From Streptomyces humicola (GTDB lineage Bacteria > Actinomycetota > Actinomycetes > Streptomycetales > Streptomycetaceae): DNA of 64,000 bases. Positions 19,607 to 27,678 of the stretch are shown piece by piece (position 1 is the first letter of the stretch; each line of letters begins with the position of its first letter). Below the pieces are notes generated by a model that saw only the letters and a list, made by a program, of their open reading frames with translations, was not told the origin of the DNA and ran no database searches. The position numbers and the translations under genes were made by a program. Location of the stretch: contig NZ_JANFNG010000024.1 of the NCBI RefSeq assembly GCF_024436035.1, positions 1-64,000 on the forward strand, given 5' to 3'.

Positions 19607-19921
19607 ATGCATGTGGCGATGGATTCAAGCCCCGATGAACCACTGGCCGATCTGCAGGCTGCCGGTGAACTCCTGCGTGCGCTGGCTGCGCCCGTCCGTC
19701 TGGGGATCGTGCGCGAACTCGCCGACGGACACCGGCGCGTTTACGAACTCGTCAACGCGCTCGGGGTGAGCCAACCCCTGGTCTCCCAGCACCTGCGGGT
19801 GCTGCGCGCCGCGCGGATCGTCAGCGCCCACCGTAAGGCCCGCGAGATCGAATACTCCCTCACCGACGAACACATCGCCCACATCGTCCTGGACGCGATC
19901 CGCCACGCCGCCGAGAGCTGA
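19607..19921 (+). CDS. ArsR-family metalloregulator
   Basis: A 104-residue winged-helix repressor. The core LRALAAPVRLGIVRELADGH is followed by the recognition helix region VSQPLVSQHLRVLRAARIVSA and the wing AREIEYSLTD. There is no CxCxC alpha-3 metal site, so any metal must bind elsewhere, such as the His at the C-terminal helix (DEHIAHIVLDAIRHA). The start has no clear ribosome site. An imperfect inverted repeat (CCATTGCCA ... TGGCGATGG) overlaps the start codon and may be an autoregulatory operator. It most likely controls the neighbouring His-rich gene. Confidence 0.88.
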   Translation: MHVAMDSSPDEPLADLQAAGELLRALAAPVRLGIVRELADGHRRVYELVNALGVSQPLVSQHLRVLRAARIVSAHRKAREIEYSLTDEHIAHIVLDAIRHAAES

Positions 19922-20332
19922 ACCGCCCCATGCCCGCCGTCACGGAAGCCACCCATCCAGCCGGGCTCCCCTGGCGGTGAGGGCGACCCGTCGGCGGACG
20001 AGCGGCCCATCGACGGCTGCTGGGGGTCACGGCGGCACGGAGCGGTTTGGGGTTGCCGTGTAGGCAGAGAAGCGGCTAGGCGTTGCAGGCGGCCAGTTCG
20101 GCGTCGTCGTCGCGGACGGCATTGCGGTCCGTCCCACCTGCAGCTGCACACTGCATGGTGGTGCGCCTCCTCCGCCAGACCGTAGAAGACCTCGCCGTAG
20201 CCTCGAAAGGTCGTTCTCCCGCTGTGCCTTGTGGTATGTGGAAGCACCGCCGAGCCCGCCTGACCGACTGCCTGCGACGAAGCCAGAGGTCGGCGCCCCG
20301 CGGCGGGACGGCGGCCGACGAGGCGCCGCCCG
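19922..20332. other. Gene-free stretch
   Basis: Short open frames on both strands have no coding-like third-position pattern and no recognisable domain. The stretch separates the ArsR gene from the 3' end of the leftward LAL regulator gene and so forms the left border of the biosynthetic cluster. Confidence 0.4.
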
Positions 20333-23188
20333 TCACCCCGTCCGCAGCTGCTGCAGCTGGGTGAGCGTGGCCTGGTGCTGGTGGATCAGCACCGCGGCTT
20401 GGGCGGGCTCCTCCTCGGGTCGAAAGAACTTGGCGAGCTCGTGCCGACCGCTGATACGCAACTTCCGGTATGAGTGCGTGAGATGGGACTCGACGTTGCG
20501 CAGGCTCACCTTCAGCAGCTGGGCGATGCTGCGGTTGCTCATACCGCGCGAGGCGAGTTCGGAGACCTGCCTTTCGGTGGGGGTGAGCAGCGACTCCGGG
20601 GAGTCCTTGCGCGGGTCGGGCCGGCCGCCCGCGCCCCTCAGCTCCCGCTGCACTGCCTCCACCAGGCCGTCAGCGCCGAGCGAGATGCCGACCTCGTTGG
20701 CACGGTGGAGCAGTTCGCGGGCGCGCCCGGCCTTGTCGCTCCGCCGGTGGGCGCGCCCCGCCGCGTACAGGGCGTGGGCGAACAGCAGCGGCGCCGGGAC
20801 CGGTTCGAGGAGTTCCACGGCCTGGGCGGCGAGCTGGAGCGCTTCGCGTCCCGAGCCGGCCGCGGCCTGGGCGACCAGGGCGCGGCCCAGGGCGAAGGGG
20901 GCGTTCCAGCGGCGGGCCAGTTCGGCCTCCTCCTTGGCGATGCGGCGGGCGCTGGCCGCATTGCTGAGTGCCATCTGGAGCGAGGCCCGGGTGGAACGCC
21001 AGGGCAGGATCGCCGGGTTGACTATGCCCCGGCGTTTCAGCTCCTCCTCACAGTGGGCGATCAAGGCGAGGCCGCGCCGTGCCTCGCCGAGCCGTCCCAG
21101 GGCCCGCCCGGCGCTGTGCAGGAGGTGGAGCCGCCACCAGGTGACGGGCTGTTCGCCGGGGAGCGGCGGGGCCTCGTCGAGGAGGGCGCCGGCTCCGGCG
21201 ATGTCGTCCTTCTCCAGGGCCACGTCGACGAGGACGCTGCGGGCAAGCGCCCCGGTGTGGTAGCGGTCGGCGCCGATCCTGGTGAGCAGGTCCATTGTCT
21301 GGCAGGCGTCCTCCTCGGCCTCCGTCAGCAGGCCGCGGTGGAGCTGGACCAGGCCGCGCACGGCCACGGCCTCGGCGATCCGGGTCACGGTGCCCTCGGC
21401 GCGGGCGAGCCGCACCTCGGTGTCCATGTGCCGCTGGGCCTCGTCCGCATCGCCGGCCCAGAGCAGGGCGAGGAGTGCGTAGTACCAGGTGGGCGAGCCG
21501 GAGGGGGCGCGGGGCACGGACAAGATGCGGTGGGCGATCCGCCGTACCGCAGGCGCCGAGTCGCCGGCGGCGGTACGGAGCAGCAGCACCCGCTCCAGCC
21601 GGTCCTCGTCCCCGGCCCCGGGCCGGTAGGTGCCCTCGTGGATCCGTACGTGGGTGAGCCCCCGGCGCAGCCGCGCGGCGGCGGAGGGGTCCCGGGCGCT
21701 GATCTCCCGCTGGGCGTCTTCCAGGACCTGGCGGGCGCGTGCGGGTTCGTCGAGGCGGAGGAGGATGTCGCAGAGCCGCAGCGCCTGGCGGGTCCGCTCG
21801 GCGGGCCCGGAGGCAACGGCGGCATGCGCGGTCAGGGCGCGGGCGGAGGCGGGCAGGTCGAGGCCGGTGAGCGCCTGGATCCGCAGGTCCTCGGCACGTG
21901 CGGCCAGCTCCGCCGGTACGCCGTGCAGAACGGCCTTCTCGATCAGGCAGCGGGCTCCCGCAGGGTCGTGGCCGACCATGCCGTGGGCGATGTCCAGCAG
22001 CAGCCGGATCATCCACGGCTCGTCCAGGCGGTGGGAGCGCAGGAGGTGGGTGGCGATGTCTTCGCAGGGGGCGCCGCGCAGCCGCAGACAGCGGGCGGCG
22101 AGGTGGTGGAGTTCGGCGCGCTCGGCGCAGGGGATGTTCTGGTAGAGAAGCTCGGCCAGGAGGGGGTGACGGAACTTCAGGTCGTGGGGGCACAGCAGCC
22201 CCGACTCGGTGAGGCGGGTGAGACAGCGGCAGGCATCTTCCATGGGCACGCCGCACAGGTCGGCGAGGAGGGCGGCGTCCACCGGGGTGCCCAGGATGCA
22301 GGCGGCGCTGGCGACCTCCAGGCCGTTGGGGTCCAGGCGCCTGAGCATGCACAAGACGCGCTCCTTGACCGCCTGGAGGCGCATCCGTCCATCCGGCGGG
22401 TCCGCCGGTCCGCGGCCCGCGAGGGCGTTCGCGGGGTGCCCGTGCCCGGTGGGGCCAGGAGGACCGGTGTGGCCTGCGGGCACGGTCCGTAGCTGCTCGG
22501 TCAGCAGATACGGGTTACCGCCGCTGTCAGCGATCAGGGCGTCCACGGACCCCGGGCCGTGGCCGCAGAGCGCGGCGGCGAGGTCGAAGGCGGCGCTCGG
22601 GCTGAGGTCGTGCAGATGGATATAGCGGTCGGGGCGGATGCCCTCCATGAACTCGACCAGAAGGTGCTGGTCGCTCGCCGGTTCGCCGCAGCGCTTGGTG
22701 ACGAGCAGCACAACGGGGAGGTTATCCAGACGGCGACTCAGGAAGCCCAGCCACAGCAGGGACTGACGGTCGGCATGCTGGACGCAGTCGACCGTCAGCA
22801 GGATCGGGGTGCGCTGCGCGGCCCTGCCCAGGCATGCGCACAGCTCCGCGAGGAGCGGGTAGTCGGGGTCGGCCGGCTCGCCGTCACCGTGGGACGCGCC
22901 GCACAGCGCGAAGGCGCGCTCCCATCCCTCCGCCGTCTCGGGCAGCCTCCCGAGGAGCTGGTGCACGACCCCCAGGGGAAAACGCTGTTCGGTGGGGCAC
23001 GCGGTGGCCGAGAGCACGACCATACCCTGCTCCCGGGCGATCTCCCCGGCCCAGCGCAGGAGTGACGTCTTGCCGGTCCCGATGATTCCCTCCACCAGCG
23101 CGACCGCGCCCGCGCCGGCTCTTACGGAGTCGAGCAACTCGGTGATGATCTTCGATTCCTCGCTCCTGCCGAACAGTTCCCGGGGCAC
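20333..23188 (-). CDS. LuxR-family large ATP-binding regulator (LAL)
   Basis: A 951-residue LAL-type activator. It begins VPRELFGRSEE, followed by the P-loop EGIIGTGKTSLLRW and Walker B-like ILLTVDCVQHAD. About 600 residues of TPR-like helices come next. It ends in a LuxR HTH: LTPTERQVSELASRGMSNRS, then IAQLLKVSLRNVESH. A GTG start at 23188 is preferred because AGGAGG lies 10 bases upstream; an in-frame ATG at 23275 would add 29 unconserved residues. It is transcribed away from the condensation-like gene. LAL proteins are typical pathway-specific activators, and the holomycin cluster also has LuxR-type regulators (known), so control of this cluster is the likely role. Confidence 0.9.
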   Translation of the reverse strand: MPRELFGRSEESKIITELLDSVRAGAGAVALVEGIIGTGKTSLLRWAGEIAREQGMVVLSATACPTEQRFPLGVVHQLLGRLPETAEGWERAFALCGASHGDGEPADPDYPLLAELCACLGRAAQRTPILLTVDCVQHADRQSLLWLGFLSRRLDNLPVVLLVTKRCGEPASDQHLLVEFMEGIRPDRYIHLHDLSPSAAFDLAAALCGHGPGSVDALIADSGGNPYLLTEQLRTVPAGHTGPPGPTGHGHPANALAGRGPADPPDGRMRLQAVKERVLCMLRRLDPNGLEVASAACILGTPVDAALLADLCGVPMEDACRCLTRLTESGLLCPHDLKFRHPLLAELLYQNIPCAERAELHHLAARCLRLRGAPCEDIATHLLRSHRLDEPWMIRLLLDIAHGMVGHDPAGARCLIEKAVLHGVPAELAARAEDLRIQALTGLDLPASARALTAHAAVASGPAERTRQALRLCDILLRLDEPARARQVLEDAQREISARDPSAAARLRRGLTHVRIHEGTYRPGAGDEDRLERVLLLRTAAGDSAPAVRRIAHRILSVPRAPSGSPTWYYALLALLWAGDADEAQRHMDTEVRLARAEGTVTRIAEAVAVRGLVQLHRGLLTEAEEDACQTMDLLTRIGADRYHTGALARSVLVDVALEKDDIAGAGALLDEAPPLPGEQPVTWWRLHLLHSAGRALGRLGEARRGLALIAHCEEELKRRGIVNPAILPWRSTRASLQMALSNAASARRIAKEEAELARRWNAPFALGRALVAQAAAGSGREALQLAAQAVELLEPVPAPLLFAHALYAAGRAHRRSDKAGRARELLHRANEVGISLGADGLVEAVQRELRGAGGRPDPRKDSPESLLTPTERQVSELASRGMSNRSIAQLLKVSLRNVESHLTHSYRKLRISGRHELAKFFRPEEEPAQAAVLIHQHQATLTQLQQLRTG

Positions 23189-23668
23189 CGCCCCCACACC
23201 TCCTGCCTGAACAGTGAACGACCTGGGTGACGAGGAAATCGAATGAGGCGCAGGAAAACCAGGGCCTGAAAACATACGAAACCCACGCCGTCAAGGGCGT
23301 TTTCCGGTCATGGCGGAGCCGTCGCTGCCACCGCAGGAAAGGGTTCTTCAGGCGGCGTGCGAGGCACGTCTGTGATCCCCCCTACCCTCGAACAGCGGTG
23401 AACGGCGTACACATCTGCTGCGTTCAGACGCTAGCACGACTGGCCATTGAACATGTACAGCCGTTTTCCGCCCGACGGTTCCCAAGCGTGTTCCTTCGGC
23501 CAGTGCTTCGGTCCGACCGTATTGATGTCCGTGGGTACCGCACGGGTACGGTCGGCGCGGCTCGGGGGCGGTGACGGTGCCTCGCGGCGCGGAAAGCGGG
23601 CGCCGCGTATCCCGGCATATTCACCCCCGACCTGTTGGAGGAGATCTGGCGGAAGGAGCGGTACTCGC
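23189..23668. promoter_or_regulatory. Divergent promoter region with pathway box 1
   Basis: The divergent control region between the LAL gene and the condensation-like gene. It contains the first copy of the 32-bp box (23494-23525) shared with two other promoters in the cluster. No gene is seen in it. Confidence 0.5.
23494..23525 (+). promoter_or_regulatory. Pathway regulator box, copy 1
   Basis: CTTCGGCCAGTG followed by CTTCGGTCCG and ACCGTATTGA: two CTTCGG units exactly 12 bp apart, then ACCGTAT. The same layout recurs at 25562 and 32760. Directly repeated hexa/heptamers just upstream of a -10 region are the classic target form of SARP activators (known). It lies about 145 bases before the start chosen for the condensation-like gene. 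Confidence 0.75.
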
Positions 23669-24329
23669 GTGTCCGCGATCAGTGAGGAGCTTCGCCCCTT
23701 GGGACCGGTCCGCCCGGCCCTGTCGCTGCGGCCGGACCACGTCCCGCCCCGCGGTGGCCGCACCGAGCACTTCGTGCTGTCCTTGACCGGCGTCCTGCCG
23801 TATGTGTACGAGCAGGCCTGGCAGGCCGTCCTGGACGGCACGCCGCTGTGCCGCACGGCGTTCCACCGGTTGCCGGACGCCGGGCTGCGCCGCACGGTCC
23901 GGCCGGAGGCCCGCTTCCGCCTGCAGATCGTGGACTGGCGGGCGACCCATACGGAGGTGCAGGACGCCCGGCTGGCCGAGCGGCTGGCCCGGGAGTCCGG
24001 CACCGGACTCCCGCTCGACCAGGCGCCGTTGATGTGCGCCACGCTCATCCGGCGCGACGACCGGACCTGGACCTTCGCCTGGCGGTACGCGCGGGAGCTG
24101 ATGGGCCGACAGGAGGGGTTCCGCCTGCTGGAGTTGGCCGCGGAAGCGTACGAGGTGTTGCTGCGGGGCGGCACCCCGCGGCGCGCTGAGGCCCGGTTCG
24201 GTGCGGACACCCGGCCACTACTTCCCGCTCACCGCCCGATGGCAGCTGCTGGAGACCTTCAGCCGGGACCTGATCCGCCCTCGGGCCGAGCGCCGCGCGC
24301 CGTCGGCGGCGGCCGCGCCGGCGTACTGA
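23669..24329 (+). pseudogene. Degenerate condensation-domain-like protein, apparent frameshift
   Basis: From GTG 23669 the frame encodes a half-size condensation-like protein (ALSLRPDHVPPRGGRTEHFV ... FRLQIVDWRA ... GTGLPLDQAPLMCATLIRRD). Where active C domains have HHxxxDG it has WRYARELMGRQEG, so the catalytic His pair is absent. At about 24200 the coding signal (high G/C third positions) moves to another frame, giving PGHYFPLTARWQLLETFSRD and a stop at 24327-24329; the original frame runs on without a stop into the methyltransferase. A stand-alone condensation-like protein is also part of the holomycin cluster (HlmK, from memory). It is marked broken because of the frame change, but a sequencing error is equally possible. 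Confidence 0.5.
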
Positions 24330-24418
24330 GCGGCCGGGGCCCGGAGCCGTTCCGGAAACGGCAACAAGAATTGCCCGCCAGGCGCGGCGTCCACATGCTG
24401 GGCGCCGGAGGTGACCGT

Positions 24419-25306
24419 ATGACCACACATCACACCGAGGACCTCGACGGTGACGCCCTCGGCGCCGAGCTGGAACTGGAGGCGGAAGTGGACTCCGGCT
24501 TCCTGGCGGAGGCGGCCCACTGGCTGCGGGGCCTGCTCGGGCCCGAGGACCGGGTGACGGCGGCGGTCCGCCGGGTGTTGGACGTGGGCAGCGGACCGGG
24601 AGTGGCCTCCTGCGCGCTGGCCCGCGCCTTCCCGCAGGCGGACGTGGTCGCCGTGGATCGGTCCCCCTCGCTCCTCGCACGGGCCGGGGTCAGGGCCGCA
24701 GAACGCGGGCTGACCGGACGACTGACCACGCTGCAGGCCGAACGGCCCGAGGAGTTCGGTCGGTTGGGACCGACCGACGTGATCTGGACCGGCAACGTCT
24801 GCCGCCACCTGGGCGACCAGCAGGCGACCCTGCGGAGCCTGGCGTCCGCCCTGCGGCCGGGCGGGCTGCTCGCCGTCTGCGAATGCGGTCTTCCTCCGCG
24901 CTTCCTGCCTCGCGACATCGGCATCGGGCGGCCCGGCCTCCAGGCCCGGCTGGACGCTGCGCTGGAGGACCGTTTCGCCGCCCGGCGCGCCCGGCTGCCC
25001 GGTGCCACCTCCGTGATCGAGGACTGGCCGTGCCTGCTGGCGGCAGCCGGGCTCGTCCCCACCGGCACCCGCACCTTCCTGATCGACTTCCCCGCCCCGT
25101 TGGGCCTGGCCGCGCGCCGGTATCTGCACACCCGGCTGACCCGGCTGCTCGCCGAGATCGGCGAGCAGCTCGACCTCGCCGATCGGCTGACGGTGGAGCA
25201 ACTCGTGGACGGGGACGCCTGCACCGGCATCCTGTGGCGGCCCGACGCCTTCTATCTCACGGCGGTAACCGTGCACACCGCACGGCTGTGCGGAGCCCGC
25301 GCCTGA
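24419..25306 (+). CDS. Class I SAM-dependent methyltransferase
   Basis: A 295-residue methyltransferase. Motif I is VLDVGSGPGVASCALARAF with acidic motif II ADVVAVDRS, then TDVIWTGNVCRHLGD in the motif IV position and LRPGGLLAVCECGL. The C-terminal 100 residues are a helical substrate-binding part. ATG 24419 has GGAGG 7 bases upstream. The same frame is open upstream into the condensation-like region, so a fused product cannot be fully excluded. In a dithiolopyrrolone cluster it could N-methylate the lactam or S-methylate the reduced dithiol for self-protection. The sequence does not decide between these. Confidence 0.8.
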   Translation: MTTHHTEDLDGDALGAELELEAEVDSGFLAEAAHWLRGLLGPEDRVTAAVRRVLDVGSGPGVASCALARAFPQADVVAVDRSPSLLARAGVRAAERGLTGRLTTLQAERPEEFGRLGPTDVIWTGNVCRHLGDQQATLRSLASALRPGGLLAVCECGLPPRFLPRDIGIGRPGLQARLDAALEDRFAARRARLPGATSVIEDWPCLLAAAGLVPTGTRTFLIDFPAPLGLAARRYLHTRLTRLLAEIGEQLDLADRLTVEQLVDGDACTGILWRPDAFYLTAVTVHTARLCGARA

Positions 25307-25688
25307 GCATCCCGGCGGACGGCTCCGCGACCGCACCGCCGTAGCGCAATACGCCGGCGGCATTCACCGCACGCCGGTGTTCCGAAGAACACGTCCTCTT
25401 TTTGTTTCGGCCGCACCGAGGACGTGCCCTTCGGCATGCCCGGATTCCGTGGAAACCACCGTACGCCGTTCTCGCCACCTTTTCTCCCGCCGCACGAATG
25501 GCACCCGGCGTTCATGCCGGGGGGCCGTATCGGCATGCCCGCCCTCGGTACGGCGCAGATTCTTCGGTCAGCCCTACGGTCCCACCGTATTGAGGCCCCC
25601 ACCCCCGCACTCCTACGTTCCTTCCGTGGCCGCCGCCACGAGGAATTGAAGAAATCGGGCACGGCACGGCGTGAGTTACGGAGGACGC
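25307..25688. promoter_or_regulatory. SARP promoter region with hairpin and pathway box 2
   Basis: No gene is seen. A 9-bp perfect stem (CACGTCCTC / GAGGACGTG, about 25389-25423) with a long loop may end the methyltransferase transcript. The second pathway box lies at 25562-25593, about 95 bases before the SARP start. Confidence 0.5.
25562..25593 (+). promoter_or_regulatory. Pathway regulator box, copy 2
   Basis: CTTCGGTCAGCC then CTACGGTCCC and ACCGTATTGA, matching copy 1 in 27 of 32 positions with identical spacing. It lies upstream of the SARP gene itself, consistent with autoactivation or with control by the LAL regulator. Confidence 0.75.
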
Positions 25689-26516
25689 GTGAAGATTCAG
25701 GTTCTGGGCCCGCTGCATGCCGAGACCGGCGCAGTTTCGGCCGTCCCGACGGCGGGGAAAGAGCGGAAGATTCTGGCGCTCCTCGCCCTCCACCCGGGGC
25801 AGCTCGTGCCGGTGACCACGCTGATCGAGGAGATGTGGGGTCCGCTGCCGCCGCGGAGCGCGCACACCACCGTTCAGACGTACATCCTGCGGCTGCGCCG
25901 CACCCTGGCCGCCGCCCTCGGTGGTCCGGACGGCCCGGCCCGCGCTCGGGAGCTGCTGGCCACCGGGCACGGGGGCTATCTGCTGCGAATCGCCGAGGAG
26001 GACATCGACGCGTTCGCGTTCCAGCGGGCGGCGCAGGCCGGTCACGCCGCCTTCTCCGACGGCGACAGCGAGCTGGCGGCCCGTCTGCTGCACAACGCGC
26101 TGGCGCTGTGGCGGGGACCGGCGCTGGTGGACGTGCGGGCCGGAGGCGCGCTGCGGATCCAAGCGGCACGCCTGGAGGAGAGCCGGCTGCTCGCGACGGA
26201 GCGCCGCATCGACGCCGAGCTGCGACTCGGCATGCACAGCCAACTCCTGGCCGAACTCGCGGAGCTGACAGCATGTCACCCTGCCAACGAGCGGCTGCAC
26301 TCGCAGGCCATGGTCGCGTTCTACCGCTCGGGGCGGCAGTCCTCGGCGCTGGAGCTGTACCGCGGACTGCGCCGGCGGCTGATCGAGCAGCTGGGCCTGG
26401 AGCCCTCTCCACAGCTCCAGCGGCTGCACCAGGCGATGCTCTCGGTCGATCCCCGGCTGGACATGGTCGCGCAGGGCGGCAGACCGACGCCGACCTTCGA
26501 CCTGTACGCGGTTTGA
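25689..26516 (+). CDS. SARP-family transcriptional activator
   Basis: A 275-residue small SARP (AfsR/RedD type). The N-terminal winged helix opens with IQVLGPLHAETG and has KERKILALLALHPGQLVPV and AHTTVQTYILRLRRTLAAAL. The bacterial transcriptional activator domain follows: GGYLLRIAEEDIDAFAFQR, ALALWRGPALVDV, and ELYRGLRRRLIEQLGLEPSP at the end. GTG 25689 is chosen because GGAGGA stands 4-5 bases upstream, whereas 25671 has no ribosome site. SARPs activate antibiotic pathways by binding direct repeats near the -35 position, and three such boxes occur here, one before this gene. It is the likely direct activator of the pathway. Confidence 0.93.
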   Translation: MKIQVLGPLHAETGAVSAVPTAGKERKILALLALHPGQLVPVTTLIEEMWGPLPPRSAHTTVQTYILRLRRTLAAALGGPDGPARARELLATGHGGYLLRIAEEDIDAFAFQRAAQAGHAAFSDGDSELAARLLHNALALWRGPALVDVRAGGALRIQAARLEESRLLATERRIDAELRLGMHSQLLAELAELTACHPANERLHSQAMVAFYRSGRQSSALELYRGLRRRLIEQLGLEPSPQLQRLHQAMLSVDPRLDMVAQGGRPTPTFDLYAV

Positions 26517-26560
26517 GCGTGCCCCGGCAGCCGGGCACCGGCAGGTCCCGCTTGCCACGG

Positions 26561-26620
26561 ACACACGTCGCGCTTCACGGACACACGTCGCGCTTCACGG
26601 CACACACCGCGCTTCACGAC
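26561..26620 (+). repeat. Three 20-bp tandem repeats upstream of the globin gene
   Basis: ACACACGTCGCGCTTCACGG occurs twice perfectly (26561-26580, 26581-26600), and a third, diverged copy (CACACACCGCGCTTCACGAC) follows. It lies 69 bases before the globin start. A 20-bp period, about two helical turns, places any bound proteins on the same DNA face, so a regulator array is possible. Confidence 0.85.
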
Positions 26621-26688
26621 AGACCCCGAGCACGCACAGACACTTGCCCCGCCTCTCCGCACAGGACGGCCGAGCGAAAGGTGACACA

Positions 26689-27153
26689 GTGACGGATCAG
26701 GTTCCCACCCTGTACGAGTGGGCTGGTGGCGCCGAGGCGCTGGAACAGCTGACGGAGGAGTTCTACGCGCGCGTCCGCAAGGACGAACTGCTCGCCCCGC
26801 TCTTCGCCCGCATGGCAGACGACCACCCCAAGCACGTCGCGACCTTCCTCGGCGAGGTGCTCGGTGGTCCGGAGCGCTACACCGAGCACCATGGCGGTTA
26901 CCGGCACATGCTCTCACGGCACCGGGGCCGGGCCATCAAAGCCGAACAGCGGGCGCGGTGGGTGGAGCTGATGCTGGAGGCCATGGACGTGGTGGGACTG
27001 CCGGACGACGCGGAGTTCCGCTCGGCGTTCATCGGCTACATCGAGTTCGGCTCGCGCCGCGCCATGGCCAACTCCCAGCCGGGCGCGGGACCCACGCGTC
27101 GTACGACCATCAAGAAGTGGGGCTGGGGCGAGGCTCTGCCCGGTGACGAATGA
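26689..27153 (+). CDS. Truncated globin, group II (HlmG-like)
   Basis: A 154-residue truncated haemoglobin. The core is TLYEWAGGAEALEQLTEEFY, LLAPLFARMADDHPKHVATF, GGPERYTEHHGGYRHMLSRH (the final H is the proximal haem ligand) and RARWVELMLEAMDVVGLP, with a late WGWGEA typical of trHbO. GTG 26689 is preferred because AAGGTGA lies just upstream. Group II globins bind O2 and can act in oxidative chemistry. The holomycin cluster of S. clavuligerus includes a globin gene, hlmG (known), whose exact step is not established to my knowledge. It lies between the SARP and exporter genes. Confidence 0.9.
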   Translation: MTDQVPTLYEWAGGAEALEQLTEEFYARVRKDELLAPLFARMADDHPKHVATFLGEVLGGPERYTEHHGGYRHMLSRHRGRAIKAEQRARWVELMLEAMDVVGLPDDAEFRSAFIGYIEFGSRRAMANSQPGAGPTRRTTIKKWGWGEALPGDE

Positions 27154-27597
27154 TCCGGCGGCCGGCAGGCAGGGATAGGGGCCGTGGTTCGCGGTCCGCC
27201 GCCCAACTCCCCCCTCACGGCACCCGCCGTTGGGGTCGGCTGTCCTACCCGTCGGCGGGCCGGGCCCGGCCCCGGGAGCGGCCGGAGCGCATTCCGCCTC
27301 CGCGTTCCCGGTATCGGCAACGAATGTTGTCCGTCCGCCACGCCTGGTTTCAGCATGGGGGCCAGTGGTGATCACCACGATCACGCGGATCGCCGAGGCA
27401 TCGGTGCTGCCCAGCACGCGGCTGCGACGGGGAGCCAGCACAGGCATCCCGGCCGGTGCCGCTGCGCCATCGGCGCCGCCTGCTGGACGAGGACGCCGGC
27501 CGGGGCGTTCGGCGGCGCCGCACTCCCACCGCCCGGCAGGCCGCGGCGCACCCGCCCTGATCCGCACGCCCGAACAATCCGAACAAGGAGTTCGCCC
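27154..27597. other. Gene-free stretch before the exporter
   Basis: Open frames here show no conserved motif and irregular third-position composition. An AT-richer patch around 27305-27330 may hold a promoter for the exporter unit, but no box like those at 23494, 25562 or 32760 was found. Confidence 0.4.
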
Positions 27598-27678
27598 ATG
27601 CGTTTGACCACTCCTGGGCTGGTGCACAGCGTCACCGCGCAGACAGGTCCCGAGCAGGCCGAAGGTGGCCGCCGATGA
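27598..27678 (+). CDS. 26-residue peptide overlapping the exporter start
   Basis: A short frame beginning MRLTTPGLVHSVTAQTG and ending EQAEGGRR. Its ATG has AAGGAG 8 bases upstream, and its TGA overlaps the exporter ATG (ATGA). The arrangement suggests a real leader peptide that couples translation into the transporter gene. The exporter has no convincing ribosome site of its own other than GAAGGTGG inside this frame. No Cys or modification motif is seen, so a peptide natural product is not indicated. It is short enough that chance cannot be excluded. Confidence 0.45.
   Translation: MRLTTPGLVHSVTAQTGPEQAEGGRR

Noticed and set aside
23447-25306. One 619-residue fused condensation-like/methyltransferase gene
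   Set aside because: The middle part has no coding bias in that frame and the methyltransferase has its own GGAGG and ATG; kept only as a finding to check.
27598-27678. Precursor peptide of a ribosomal peptide natural product
   Set aside because: No Cys, no core-like residues, and no modifying enzyme of that kind nearby; a leader ORF is simpler.
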